Shown here: piece after piece, positions 26,158-38,200 of the stretch | How the letters are laid out: every line of letters starts with the position of its first letter | How positions within the stretch are numbered: position 1 is the stretch's first letter | Source: Deferrisoma camini S3R1 | GTDB taxonomy: Bacteria; Desulfobacterota; Deferrisomatia; Deferrisomatales; Deferrisomataceae | Direction of reading: 5' to 3' | Length of the DNA stretch: 64,000 nt | NCBI RefSeq assembly: GCF_000526155.1 | Contig: NZ_JAFN01000001.1 | Location: 1,306,501 to 1,370,500 of the forward strand | The notes under the pieces: model-generated | Seen by the model: only the letters and a program-made list of their open reading frames with translations | Databases searched by the model: none | Told to the model about the DNA's origin: nothing | Made by a program: the position numbers and the translations under genes

Positions 26158-26901
26158 CTACCCCATCAGCAGCAGCTTCACCGCAAACACCACCACCGCC
26201 ACGGTGACCACCCCCTTGACCCACCCGTGGCCCTTGAGCACCGTGAGCCTCACCCCCACCTGGCTGCCGGCCACGGTGCCCACCGCCAGGGCCAGGCCCA
26301 GGTCCCACACCACCTTGTCCTGCCACGCGAACAGCCCCAGCGACAGGGCCGTGTACACCAGCACGCTCAACACCTTGACCGCGTTGCCCCGCACCAGGTC
26401 CAGCCCGGCCAGGGTGGTGGTGGCCAGGATCAGAAACCCGACTCCGGCCTGCACGAACCCACCGTAGATCCCCACCACGAAGAATCCGGCCGCCAGCCAC
26501 CCCACCCGGGGCCGGTCGCCGGGGTTCAGGAACGCCCGATGTTTCCGCAGGGGATCCCACAGGGTCCACAGGGTCACCGCGATCATCAGGAACGCCAGCA
26601 CCCTTCGGAACGCCGCATCCCCGATGCTCACCGCGGCCCAGGTGCCGAGGCCGGCCCCGAAGGTGGCCGGCACGGCCGCCCACAGCACGTAGCGCCAGTC
26701 CATCACCTTGTGGCGGTTGAACCCCCACACGGCAGCCACGTTCTGGAGGAAGATCCCCACCCGGTTCGTGCCGTTGGCCACCGTGGCCGGCAGCCCCAGG
26801 AAGATCAGGATCGGCAGGGTCAGGAACGACCCCCCGCCCGCGATCACGTTCAAGGCCCCGGCCACCAGCCCCACCCCGAACAGCAGCGCGTAGTCCGTCA
26901 C
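26158..26901 (-). CDS. TauE/SafE-family membrane transporter
   Basis: A 247-residue protein with about eight transmembrane helices, a family that exports sulfite, sulfoacetate or other small organic anions. The N-terminal signature GALNVIAGGGSFLTLPIL and a second-half repeat AAGFFVVGIYGGFVQAGVGF are characteristic of the internally duplicated fold. Substrate unknown; sulfite is plausible given the sulfur genes elsewhere but there is no direct link. The start is the ATG at 26901, next to a repeat array. Confidence 0.92.
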   Translation of the reverse strand: MTDYALLFGVGLVAGALNVIAGGGSFLTLPILIFLGLPATVANGTNRVGIFLQNVAAVWGFNRHKVMDWRYVLWAAVPATFGAGLGTWAAVSIGDAAFRRVLAFLMIAVTLWTLWDPLRKHRAFLNPGDRPRVGWLAAGFFVVGIYGGFVQAGVGFLILATTTLAGLDLVRGNAVKVLSVLVYTALSLGLFAWQDKVVWDLGLALAVGTVAGSQVGVRLTVLKGHGWVKGVVTVAVVVFAVKLLLMG

Positions 26902-27190
26902 CCGCTCGCCTCCCTTCTGCCCGTAGCTTCGGTCGTCGGTCGCCGGTCGAAAGCCCGCCTCTACATCGGAGCCGGGGCGAGGGACCAGGGAATGGACCCG
27001 AAGTCCCAGATCCTCTAGTCTCTAGTCTCTGACCGGGGGCAGCAACGGCCCCCGTTCGGGTCTTCGGCCCGCCGTCACCCCACCCGGATCACGGGCGGAC
27101 GGCGGCCCGTTTGCCCACAGCCCGTTCAGGATGCCGTGGTCCCGGGATGTTTGGCAAGGCGAACGGCGGGGAAGCGGCGGGGCGGGGGTC
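26902..27190. repeat. A- and D-class repeats in the tauE-like/tpx gap
   Basis: TAGCTTCGGTCGTCGGTCGC with a further CGGTCG (26926-26950) is an A array; CTCTAGTCTCTAGTCTCTG (27012-27030) is a D array of period 7. A UUCG-like GTCTTCGGCCC lies near 27058-27070. No gene. Confidence 0.65.
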
Positions 27191-27709
27191 TCACCCTGCC
27201 AGGGAGCGGACGGCGGCCAGGGCCCGGTCGTAGTCGGGGTGGGTCCCCACCTCGGGCACGATCTCCACGTACCGGACCACGTCGTCCGGGCCGATCACGA
27301 AGATCGACCGCGCCAGGAGCCGCACCTCCTCGATCAACACCCCGTAGGCCAGACCGAACGAGGCGTCCTTGTAGTCCGAGAGCACCCGGATCCGGTCGAT
27401 CCCGTGGGTGGCGCAGAACCGCTTCTGGGCGAACGGCAGATCCATGGAGATCGTGGCGATCGTCACCTCCGGGGGCAGCGCCGCCGCCTCCTGGTGAAAC
27501 CGCTTCGTCTGGAGCTCGCACACCGGGGTGTCCAGGCTGGGCACCGCGCTCAACAGCCGCACCCCGCCCCCCAGGTCACCGAGCCCCACCGGCTTCAGGT
27601 CGGCGTCCACCACCGTGAACGCCGGCGCCGGGTCGCCGGGCTTCAGCTCGGGGCCCAGCAGGGTCATCGGGTTGCCCGCCAGGGTCACGATTCCTTTTCG
27701 TCGGTCCAT
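27191..27709 (-). CDS. tpx: Thiol peroxidase (Tpx-type peroxiredoxin)
   Basis: A 172-residue atypical 2-Cys peroxiredoxin that reduces peroxides at the expense of thioredoxin. The peroxidatic cysteine is in VPSLDTPVCELQTKRF and the resolving cysteine in QKRFCATHGI, spaced as in Tpx. The N-terminal LAGNPMTLLGPELKPGDPAP is the family start. GAGGAGG precedes the ATG at 27709. It is divergent from the phosphohexomutase gene. Confidence 0.95.
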   Translation of the reverse strand: MDRRKGIVTLAGNPMTLLGPELKPGDPAPAFTVVDADLKPVGLGDLGGGVRLLSAVPSLDTPVCELQTKRFHQEAAALPPEVTIATISMDLPFAQKRFCATHGIDRIRVLSDYKDASFGLAYGVLIEEVRLLARSIFVIGPDDVVRYVEIVPEVGTHPDYDRALAAVRSLAG

Positions 27710-27886
27710 GGTCGCTCCTCCTCGGTCGTCGGGCGCGGCGGGGCTTGCCGCGCGCCAGGGGACCACCGAGGATACCCCGCCGGTGTCGGGCCGCAAGCCC
27801 GGCCGGGCTTGACGCCGGGGCCGAACAGCCCCATGGTTTCGGCTCGAAACCCGACCCGAGGAAGCCCAGCGCGAGGAGGGAGCGCC

Positions 27887-29365
27887 ATGAGCTCGGTTCG
27901 AATTCAGGACCTGATGGAGGAAAGCGGGGTGAAGTTCGGCACCAGCGGGGCCCGGGGCCTGGCCGAGGCCATCACGGACCGGGTGGCCTACGCCTACACC
28001 CTGGGTTTTCTGCAGCACCTGGAGCGCCTGGGCGAGTTCGGCCCCGACACGCCCGTGGCCATCGGAGGGGACCACCGGCCCTCGACCCCCCGCATCCTGC
28101 GGGCCGTGGCCCGGGCCGTGGCCGACCGGGGCGGTCGGGTGCGCCACTGCGGGCTGCTGCCCTCCCCCGCGCTGGCCCTGTACGGCATGACCGAGGGGAT
28201 CCCCTCGGTCATGGTGACCGGCAGCCACATCCCCGAGGACCGAAACGGCATCAAGTACACCCGGCCCGGCGGCGAGATCCTGAAACGCGACGAGGCCGCG
28301 ATCCGGGAGCAGGTGGTGGAGGTCCCTGACGAGGCGTTCGACGACCGGGGCGCGCTGCGGCAAGCCCCGGCGCTGGGGCCCGACGACCCCACGGCGCGCC
28401 GCCGATACGTGGATCGGTACTTCGAGGCCTTTCCCGAGGGCTTCCTGGCCGGGAAGCGCGTGGGCCTGTACGAGCACTCGGCCGTGGGCCGGGACCTGCT
28501 TGCCGAGCTGCTCGAGGGGTTCGGGGCCGAGGTGGTGCGGCTGGGCCGGAGCGACCGGTTCGTGCCGGTGGACACCGAGGCGATCCGGCCCGAGGACGTG
28601 GACCTGGCCCGGCAGTGGGCGGCCGAGCACCGGCTCGACGCCCTCGTGTCGGCCGACGGCGACAGCGACCGGCCCCTGGTGGCCGACGAGACCGGTCGGT
28701 GGCTCCGGGGCGACGTGCTGGGCATCCTGGTGGCCCGGCTCCTGGGGGCCGACGCGGTGGTGTGCCCGGTGAGCTGCAACACGGCCGTGGAGAAGTGCGG
28801 CTGGTTCCGGAAGGTGGTGCGGACCCGGATCGGGTCGCCCTACGTGATCGAGGGGATGGCCAGGGCCGCGGCCGAGGGGTTTCGCACCGTGGTGGGGTAC
28901 GAGGCCAACGGCGGGTTCCTCACGGCCTCGCCGATCCGGCTCGACCGGGGGGAGCTCGCGCCCCTGCCCACCCGGGACGCGGCCGTGGCGATCCTGGGGG
29001 TGCTGCTGCTGGCCGTGCGCGAGGGGAAGACCGTCTCGGAACTCCGGGCCGCCCTGCCCCCACGGTACACCGCGAGCGACCGCCTCAAGGAGTTCCCCAC
29101 CGAGGTCAGCCGGGCCCGGGTCGAGGAGCTGATCGCCGGGGGGCCCGAGGCGGTCGAAGCCGCCTTCGACCGCCGGTTCGGGCCGGTGGCCTCCCTGGAC
29201 ACCACCGACGGGCTCAGGGTCACGTTTCGGTCCGGCGAGGTCGTGCACCTGCGGCCCTCGGGCAACGCGCCCGAGTTCCGGTGCTACACCGAGGCCGACT
29301 CGGAGGAGCGAGCCCTGGAGCTCCTGCGCGAGGCATTGGAGGTGATGGAGACCTGGAGAGTCTGA
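27887..29365 (+). CDS. Phosphoglucomutase/phosphomannomutase family protein
   Basis: A 492-residue alpha-D-phosphohexomutase, interconverting hexose-1- and hexose-6-phosphates. The N-terminal KFGTSGARGL is followed by the phosphoserine loop VMVTGSHIPEDRNGIK, the metal loop SADGDSDRPLV, the sugar-specificity loop GYEANGGFLT and the C-terminal phosphate loop RPSGNAPEFR. Glucose versus mannose preference cannot be called. GAGGAGGG precedes the ATG at 27887. A C-class repeat array starts at the stop codon itself (TGAAGGGACC). Confidence 0.93.
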   Translation: MSSVRIQDLMEESGVKFGTSGARGLAEAITDRVAYAYTLGFLQHLERLGEFGPDTPVAIGGDHRPSTPRILRAVARAVADRGGRVRHCGLLPSPALALYGMTEGIPSVMVTGSHIPEDRNGIKYTRPGGEILKRDEAAIREQVVEVPDEAFDDRGALRQAPALGPDDPTARRRYVDRYFEAFPEGFLAGKRVGLYEHSAVGRDLLAELLEGFGAEVVRLGRSDRFVPVDTEAIRPEDVDLARQWAAEHRLDALVSADGDSDRPLVADETGRWLRGDVLGILVARLLGADAVVCPVSCNTAVEKCGWFRKVVRTRIGSPYVIEGMARAAAEGFRTVVGYEANGGFLTASPIRLDRGELAPLPTRDAAVAILGVLLLAVREGKTVSELRAALPPRYTASDRLKEFPTEVSRARVEELIAGGPEAVEAAFDRRFGPVASLDTTDGLRVTFRSGEVVHLRPSGNAPEFRCYTEADSEERALELLREALEVMETWRV

Positions 29366-29440
29366 AGGGACCCAAGGGACAGCAGGGACGCAAGGGGCGG
29401 CGGCCCCTGTGTCCCTCACGTCCCTTCGGCCCTTTGGGCG
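29365..29440. repeat. C-class inverted tandem array
   Basis: About 9-bp units AAGGGACCC, AAGGGACAG, CAGGGACGC, AAGGGGC on the left and the complementary CCCTCACGTCCCTTCGGCCC on the right, so the array folds into a long hairpin. It begins with the last base of the preceding stop codon. Confidence 0.75.
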
Positions 29441-29452
29441 CCGACCCGGCGT

Positions 29453-29482
29453 TTGCTCCGGGCGCCCGCCCCCGGCTACAAT
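29453..29482 (+). promoter_or_regulatory. Possible sigma-70-like promoter before the hsd locus
   Basis: TTGCTC (29453-29458), an 18-bp spacer, TACAAT (29477-29482). A transcript from here would meet the terminator-like hairpin about 100 nt later. Confidence 0.4.
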
Positions 29483-29488
29483 CGCCGC

Positions 29489-29590
29489 CGCCAGCAGAAA
29501 GGGGGCCGCGTGGCACACCGAACGTAATGCAAAACCACCAACCGGCCGATCCCCGCCCCCACGAGGGCGCGGGGCGGCCGGTTTTCGTTT
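29489..29590 (+). ncRNA. Candidate ~100-nt small RNA or attenuated leader of hsdM
   Basis: It is delimited by the candidate promoter and by a terminator hairpin. No ORF of note lies inside. Whether it is a stand-alone RNA or a leader controlling hsdM is not decidable from sequence. Confidence 0.3.
29540..29590 (+). terminator. Intrinsic-terminator-like hairpin before hsdM
   Basis: AACCGGCCG and TCCCCGC pair with GCGGGG and CGGCCGGTT, followed by TTTTCGTTT. The hsdM ribosome site begins 12 bp later, so hsdM must be reached by read-through or by a promoter within the hairpin. Confidence 0.6.
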
Positions 29591-29616
29591 GTCCATTGTA
29601 CGGAGGTGTCGCGAAC

Positions 29617-31944
<2,328 letters not shown>

Positions 31945-31953
31945 GGGTAAGGG

Positions 31954-32031
31954 CCAGGGACCCAAGGGACTCGAGGGACAAAAGGGAGGCGCAGCCACCT
32001 TGCGTCCCTTCGGTCCCTTGAGTCCTGGTGG
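31954..32031. repeat. C-class inverted tandem array inside the hsd operon
   Basis: CCAGGGACCCAAGGGACTCG and further GGGAC units pair with CCTTGCGTCCCTTCGGTCCC and TTGAGTCCTGG. It begins 9 bp after the hsdM stop and ends shortly before the next start codon. Confidence 0.75.
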
Positions 32032-32054
32032 TTCTGGCGAAACCGAGGCACACC

Positions 32055-32648
32055 ATGCCTGACCGGTTTCTTCCGCCCCACGGCGGGTACAAGAAGCTCC
32101 TGAGCTACCAGCGGGCCCTCGTGGTGTACGAGGCCACCGTGCGGTTTTGCGAGCGCTGGTTCGACCGGCGCGACCGCACCGTGGACCAGATGGTGCAGGC
32201 GGCCCGGTCGGGCAAGCAGAACATCGTCGAGGCGAGCATGGCCTCGGGCACATCAAAAGAGATGGAGATCAAGCTCACCAACGTGGCCCGGGCGAGCCTG
32301 GAGGAGCTGCTGGAGGACTACCGGGACTTCCTGCGGCTCCGGGGGATCGAGGAGTGGCCGAAGAACCATCCCTACGCCAGGCGCCTCTCCGAGCTCGCCC
32401 GGACCCCGGGCGCCGACTACGAGACCTTCCGCCGGGCCGTGGAGCACCCCGACCCGGCCATCGCGGCCAACGCCATCATCGGGCTCATCAAGATCACGAC
32501 GTACCTGCTCGACCGGCAGATCGGGCAACTGGAAAAGGCTTTTCTCGAAGAGGGCGGCCTGCGCGAGCGCATGACCCGTGCGCGCCTCGAGGCGCGGGAG
32601 GAACAACGGCGCAAGAGGCGCGGACCACCCCAACGCCGCACCAAGTAA
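32055..32648 (+). CDS. Four-helix-bundle (suffix-domain type) protein within the type I R-M operon
   Basis: 197 residues, almost entirely alpha-helical. The N-terminal part (KLLSYQRALVVYEATVRFCE...QAARSGKQNIVEASMAS) resembles the four-helix-bundle/23S rRNA intervening-sequence protein family. The C-terminal part (ANAIIGLIKITTYLLDRQI...FLEEGGLRERMTRARLEARE) is the suffix region found in larger members. The role is unknown; such proteins recur beside type I R-M genes. The ATG at 32055 is preceded by CGAGGCACACC. The basic tail RRKRRGPPQRRTK suggests nucleic-acid contact (inference). Confidence 0.8.
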   Translation: MPDRFLPPHGGYKKLLSYQRALVVYEATVRFCERWFDRRDRTVDQMVQAARSGKQNIVEASMASGTSKEMEIKLTNVARASLEELLEDYRDFLRLRGIEEWPKNHPYARRLSELARTPGADYETFRRAVEHPDPAIAANAIIGLIKITTYLLDRQIGQLEKAFLEEGGLRERMTRARLEAREEQRRKRRGPPQRRTK

Positions 32649-32677
32649 CCGAACCCGAAAGGAGGGCCGGGAAGCCG

Positions 32678-32788
32678 ATGTCCATGCAGAGGTTGGAAGA
32701 CGGGAGCCTCTTCGACTACGGACGATTCCTCTCGGAGCGCCCCAGGCTCATGGCTCTGTGGATCAAGCGCTGGCTCGAGGGCCTGTGA
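32678..32788 (+). CDS. 36-residue ORF coupled to hsdS
   Basis: A small ORF starting MSMQRLEDGSLFDYG and ending in LMALWIKRWLEGL. An AAAGGAGG site lies 12 bp upstream. Its TGA overlaps the hsdS ATG as TGATG, the geometry of termination-reinitiation coupling. It is amphipathic, with no recognised family. It could be a translation-coupling leader peptide that sets HsdS levels, or a small functional protein of the complex. Reality as a protein is uncertain but the signals are good. Confidence 0.55.
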   Translation: MSMQRLEDGSLFDYGRFLSERPRLMALWIKRWLEGL

Positions 32789-34218
32789 TGCTGAAGGACC
32801 TCAAACCCTACCCCGTGTACAAGGACTCCGGCGTCGAGTGGTTGGGGGAGGTGCCGGCACATTGGGAGGTGCGGAAGGTCCGCGATGTTGCACGGGTGAT
32901 CAACGGTTATCCGTTCGACTCAGGGAGGTTTTCACAGCCGGCTGGTGTCCCGCTGATACGCATTCGTGATCTCAACAAAACGCAGACAGCAGTTCGGTAC
33001 GATGGACCGTTTGTTGAGGCCGCCAGGGTCAATCCGGGAGATGTCCTCATCGGAATGGATGGCGACTTCAACGTTGGTATCTGGAGGGGGTCCGAACCTG
33101 CCCTGCTTAACCAGCGAATGTGTTGTGTCAGGAGCGCGAACCCTGCGACGGAAAAGTTCCTCGCGTACTTGCTACCGCGACCTCTGAAGGTGATCAACGA
33201 TGTGACATGGTCAACGACTGTAAAACATCTTTCCTCCGGCCAAGTGGAGCGAATTCAGTTCCCCCTCCCACCCCTCCCCGAACAAACCGCCATCGTGCGG
33301 TTTCTGGACTATGTGGACCGGCGGGTGCGGCGGGTGATTCGGGCGCGGCGGAGGCGGATCGAGCTGCTCGAGGAGTACAAGCAGGCCCTCATCCACCAGA
33401 CCGTCACGGGCCAGACCGACGTCCGCACCGGCAAGCCCTACCCCGCCTACAAAGACTCGGGCGTCGAATGGCTGGGCAAGGTGCCGGAGCATTGGGAGAT
33501 CCGTGCACTGGGGCGGGCCGGCAGCGTGGTTGGCGGAATGACACCGAGCATGGATAAGCCGGAGTACTGGGGCGGCGCAATCCCGTGGGTCACCCCGAAA
33601 GACATGAAGCATGCCGAGATCCGGGACTCGATCATCCGGGTGACAGATCAGGCTCTCGCGGAGACCCCTTTGCACGTTATCGAACCACCCGCGGTCCTGG
33701 TCGTCGTAAGGGGCATGATCCTTGCGCGACATATACCGATCGCGTGGACTAGTGCGCCAGTAACAATCAACCAAGATATGAAAGCACTTGTCACTCATAC
33801 TGGCATCTTACCTCAATTCATCGTACACTTCCTCAATACAAACCAAGATGCCCTAGCACCCTTGATCGATGAGGCGGGACACGGGACAAAAAGACTACCC
33901 ATGGAACATTGGACCAAATTCCCAGTATTGGTGCCGCCTCCGGCCGAACAATCCGCCATTGTCGAGCGCATCGAAACGCAACTCGCGACGTTCGACGCCA
34001 CGATCGCCGCCACACGCCGCGAGATCGAGCTGCTTCAGGAGTTTCGCACCAGGCTCGTGGCCGACGTGGTCACGGGCAAGCTGGACGTACGCGAGGTGGC
34101 GGCCCGGCTGCCCGAGGAGGAACCCGACCTGGACGACCTCGAGCCGGAAGACGACGAGGCCGGCAATGAGCCGGATGAGGAAGACCCGGGGGCGGAGGAT
34201 GACGACGACCAAGGGTAA
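32788..34218 (+). CDS. hsdS: Type I restriction-modification specificity subunit HsdS
   Basis: 476 residues with two half-repeats. Each begins with near-identical copies of KPYPVYKDSGVEWLGEVPAHWE (residues ~5 and ~215), followed by a target-recognition domain and then a conserved helix (LPPLPEQTAIVRFLDYVDRR; PPPAEQSAIVERIETQLATF). The two target-recognition domains read one half each of a bipartite DNA target. Both are much richer in A+T than the flanks, especially 33.7-33.95 kb, as expected for domains exchanged horizontally. The tail after residue ~440 is extremely acidic (EEEPDLDDLEPEDDE), unusual for HsdS. It overlaps the next gene by 20 bp. Confidence 0.95.
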   Translation: MLKDLKPYPVYKDSGVEWLGEVPAHWEVRKVRDVARVINGYPFDSGRFSQPAGVPLIRIRDLNKTQTAVRYDGPFVEAARVNPGDVLIGMDGDFNVGIWRGSEPALLNQRMCCVRSANPATEKFLAYLLPRPLKVINDVTWSTTVKHLSSGQVERIQFPLPPLPEQTAIVRFLDYVDRRVRRVIRARRRRIELLEEYKQALIHQTVTGQTDVRTGKPYPAYKDSGVEWLGKVPEHWEIRALGRAGSVVGGMTPSMDKPEYWGGAIPWVTPKDMKHAEIRDSIIRVTDQALAETPLHVIEPPAVLVVVRGMILARHIPIAWTSAPVTINQDMKALVTHTGILPQFIVHFLNTNQDALAPLIDEAGHGTKRLPMEHWTKFPVLVPPPAEQSAIVERIETQLATFDATIAATRREIELLQEFRTRLVADVVTGKLDVREVAARLPEEEPDLDDLEPEDDEAGNEPDEEDPGAEDDDDQG

Positions 34219-35263
34219 AGCCTCGGGAAGCCCCGCCGGCGGGAGCGGGAAGGCTACCTCGATCGGTGCGCCGCACGGCGAGGTGGTGATCTACGAGGAC
34301 CCCGCTCACGGGGTCCGGGTGGACGTGCGACTCGAGCAGGACACGCTTTGGCTCAACTTGAACCAGATCGCAGAACTCTTCGGGCGGGACAAGTCCGTGA
34401 TTTCCAGGCACTTGCGCAATGTGTTCCGGGAGGGTGAACTGGACCGGGAGTCAACTGTTGCAAAATTTGCAACAGTTCAGCAAGAAGGGGGACGGACCGT
34501 CACCCGACAGATCGAGCACTTCAACCTCGACGCCATCCTCTCCGTGGGATACCGGGTCAACTCCAAGAGGGGGACCCAGTTCCGCATCTGGGCAACCCGG
34601 GTGTTGCGTGACCACCTGCTCAAGGGATACACGGTAAACGCCCGTCGCTTAGAGCAGTTGCGCCAGACCATCAGGGTGGTGAGCAAGGCCGCGGGCCACC
34701 CGGAACTTTCGAGCGACCAAGCCGGCGCGCTACTGCGGGTGTTGCGTGACTACAGCTACGCACTCGACCTACTCGACGCGTACGACCACAACCGCCTTCC
34801 TCCGCCCAGCGAGGACTACTTCCCGGCCGAGGCGATCACACCCGACGAGGCCCGACGCGTGGTGGCTGTACTGAAGGAGCGGTTCGGTGGTTCCCCCCTG
34901 TTCGGCCAGGAGGCCCGGGAGGGCGCACTGGAAAGCTCCTTGGCAACGGTGTTCCAGACCGCAGCGGGCCGCGACCTGTACCCTTCGCTGGAGGAAAAGG
35001 CGGCGCACCTCCTCTATTTCCTCGTCAAGAACCACCCGTTCGTGGATGGCAACAAGCGGATTGGGGCCGCGCTGTTCCTACGGTTTCTCGACAAAAACGG
35101 CGCGCTGATCGGGGCCGACGGTGAACCCGCCATCTCGCAGGAGGGATTGGTGGCGGTCACGCTCCTCATCGCGGAGAGCGCGGCCGAGGACCGGGATACA
35201 GTGATTCGGGTGCTTATGGCACTGATCCGGAAGAACCGGGCGGGCATGGGGGAGCGGAGATGA
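34199..35263 (+). CDS. RhuM-Fic/DOC fusion protein
   Basis: 354 residues. The N-terminal half (VDVRLEQDTLWLNLNQIAEL...DKSVISRHLRNVF...IEHFNLDAILSVGYRVNSKR) is the RhuM-type DNA-binding-like domain. The C-terminal half is a Fic/DOC domain with the motif HPFVDGNKRIGAALFLRFL. Fic proteins transfer AMP or other phosphate-containing groups to target hydroxyls, so this could modify an R-M subunit or act as a toxin. It lies between hsdS and hsdR with overlaps on both sides (20 bp and ATGA), so it is an integral part of the operon. Confidence 0.9.
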   Translation: MTTTKGKASGSPAGGSGKATSIGAPHGEVVIYEDPAHGVRVDVRLEQDTLWLNLNQIAELFGRDKSVISRHLRNVFREGELDRESTVAKFATVQQEGGRTVTRQIEHFNLDAILSVGYRVNSKRGTQFRIWATRVLRDHLLKGYTVNARRLEQLRQTIRVVSKAAGHPELSSDQAGALLRVLRDYSYALDLLDAYDHNRLPPPSEDYFPAEAITPDEARRVVAVLKERFGGSPLFGQEAREGALESSLATVFQTAAGRDLYPSLEEKAAHLLYFLVKNHPFVDGNKRIGAALFLRFLDKNGALIGADGEPAISQEGLVAVTLLIAESAAEDRDTVIRVLMALIRKNRAGMGERR

Positions 35264-38200
35264 CGCGGACAACCGACACGACCGAACGGGGCTTGGAACG
35301 GCTGATCTGCACCGCGCTCACGGGGTCGGCCTGCGACCCGGGCACGGTGCCGGAGCCCGGGGCGGTCGGCGAGCGGCCCGAGGGCTTCGGGGGCTCCGGC
35401 TGGATCGGCGGCCGGCCCGAGGACTACGACCGGGACTACTGCGTGGACCTGGCGCAACTCAGAACGTTTCTTTACGTCACGCAGCCCGAGGTGGCAGAGG
35501 CCCTCGACCTCACGGCCAACAGCCCCACCCGCCGGAAGTTCCTGGCCCGGCTCCAGGGCGAGGTGGCGAAGCGCGGCGTGGTGAACGTGCTCCGGAACGG
35601 CGTCCGGCACGGGCCGCACCACGTGGAGCTCTTCTACGGCACGCCCTCGCCCGGGAACGAGAGGGCCCAGGAACTCTACCGCGAGAACCGGTTCAGCGTG
35701 ACCCGGCAACTGCGGTACAGCCGTGACGAGACCCAGCGGGCGCTGGATCTCGTGCTCTTCGTGAACGGGCTCCCGGTGTTCACGTTCGAGCTCAAAAACC
35801 GGCTCACGAAGCAGACGGTCCACGACGCGATCGAGCAGTACAAGCGCGACCGCAACCCCCGGGAGCCGCTCTTCCAGCACGGCCGGTGCGTGGCCCATTT
35901 CGCGGTGGACGACAGCGAGGTGTGGTTCTGCACCGAGCTCAAGGGCAAGGCCTCCTGGTTCCTGCCGTTCAACCAGGGCTGGAACGACGGGGCCGGAAAC
36001 CCGCCGAACCCGAACGGGCTCAAGACCGAGTACCTCTGGAAGGAGGTGCTCACCCCCCAGAGCCTGACCGACATCCTCGAAAACTACGCCCACCTCGTGG
36101 AAACCAAGGACCCCGACACGGGCCGCCGGCTCCGGCGGCAGATCTTCCCGCGCTACCACCAGCTCGACGCGGTACGAAAGCTCCTGGCCGACGCGGCACG
36201 GCACGGGGCGGGCCGGCGGTACCTGGTGCAGCACTCGGCCGGGAGCGGCAAGTCGAACTCCATCGCCTGGCTCGTGCACCAGCTCGTGGGGCTACAGCGG
36301 GACGGAGCCCCGGTGTTCGACTCGATCGTGGTGGTGACGGACCGGCGGATCCTCGACCGGCAGATCCGCGACACGATCCGGCAGTTCGCCCAGGTGAGCG
36401 CCACGGTGGGCCATGCGGAGCGCTCGGGGGATCTGCGGCGGTTCCTCGAGGGCGGCAAGAAGATCGTGATCACCACGCTCCAGAAGTTCCCGTTCATTTT
36501 GGACGAGATCGGCGCCGAGCACGCGGGCCGGCGGTTCGCCATCGTGATCGACGAGGCCCACTCGAGCCAGGGCGGCCGGACCACGGCGAGGATGCACCAG
36601 GCCCTGGCCGGGGCGGCGGGGGACGAGGGGGAGGACTTCGAGGACCGGCTGAACCGGATCATGGAGGCCCGGCGGCTCTTGCCGAACGCGAGCTACTTCG
36701 CGTTCACGGCCACGCCCAAGAACAAGACCCTCGAGATCTTCGGCGAACCCGATCCTCAGCCCGACGGCACGGTGAAGCACCGGCCGTTCCACGTCTACAC
36801 CATGAAGCAGGCGATCCAGGAGGGGTTCATCCTGGACGTTCTCGCCCACTACACCCCGGTCAAGAGCTACTACCGGCTCGTGAAGACCGTGGAGGACGAC
36901 CCCGAGTTCGACGTGAAGCGGGCCCGCAAGAAGCTCAAGCGGTTCGTGGAGGGCCACGACCACCCGATCCGGCTCAAGGCCGAGATCATGGTGGACCACT
37001 TCCACGACCAGGTGCTCGCTCGGGGGAAGATCGGGGGCGAGGCCCGGGCCATGGTGATCACGAGCGGCATCGAGCGGGCCATCCGGTTCTACCACGCCAT
37101 CGAGGCGTACCTGCGGGAGCGCAAGAGCCCTTACCGGGCCGTCGTGGCGTTTTCGGGGCAGTACGACCACGGCGGGCGGATGGTGACCGAGGCTACGTTG
37201 AACGGGTTTCCGTCCAACCTGATCCCCGAGAAGATCCGGCAGGACCCCTACCGGTTCCTCGTGGTGGCCGACAAGTTCCAGACCGGCTACGACGAGCCGC
37301 TCCTGCACACGATGTACGTGGACAAGGTGCTCTCGGGCGTGAAGGCGGTGCAGACCCTCTCGCGGCTCAACCGGGCCCATCCCAAGAAGCACGACACCTT
37401 CGTGCTCGATTTCGTGAACGATCCCGAGGTGATCCGGAAGGCGTTCGAGCCCTACTACCGCCGGACCATCCTGGCCGACGAGACCGACCCGAACAAGCTC
37501 CACGACCTCAAGGCCGCGCTCGACGGCTACCAGGTGTACGCGCCCGAGCGGGTGGATGAGTTCGTGCGGCTCTACCTCGCGGGCGCGCCCCGGGACCGGC
37601 TCGACCCGTTCCTCGACCAGGCGGTGGCCGCGTACCTGACGGAGCTCGACGAGGACGGCCAGGTGGAGTTCAAGGGCAAGGCCAAGGCGTTCCTGCGTAC
37701 CTACAACTTCCTGTCGGCCGTTCTGCCCTACACCCACGCCCCCTGGGAGAAGCTCTCGATCTTTCTGGAGTTCCTGGTGCCGAAGCTCCCGGCCCCGGCC
37801 GAGGAGGACCTGGCCCGGGGCATCCTCGAGGCGATCGACATGGAGAGCTACCGGGTCGAGAAGCAGGCCGCGATGCGGATCGCCCTGGACGACCGGGACG
37901 CCGAGATCGACCCGGTGCCGGCCGGGGGCGGGGGGCACAAGCCCGAGCCCGAGCTCGACCGGCTTTCGAACATCGTGCGGGAGTTCAACGAGCGGTTCGG
38001 GAACATCCCCTGGAGCGATGCCGACCGGGTCCGCCGGCTCATCACCGAGGAGATCCCGGCCCGGGTGGCGGCCGACCCCGCCTATCGGAACGCCCGCCGG
38101 CACTCCGACCGGCAAAACGCCCGGATCGAGCACGACAAGGCCCTGGCCCGGGTGATGACCGCCATCCTCCAGGACGACACCGAACTGTTCCGCCGGTTCA

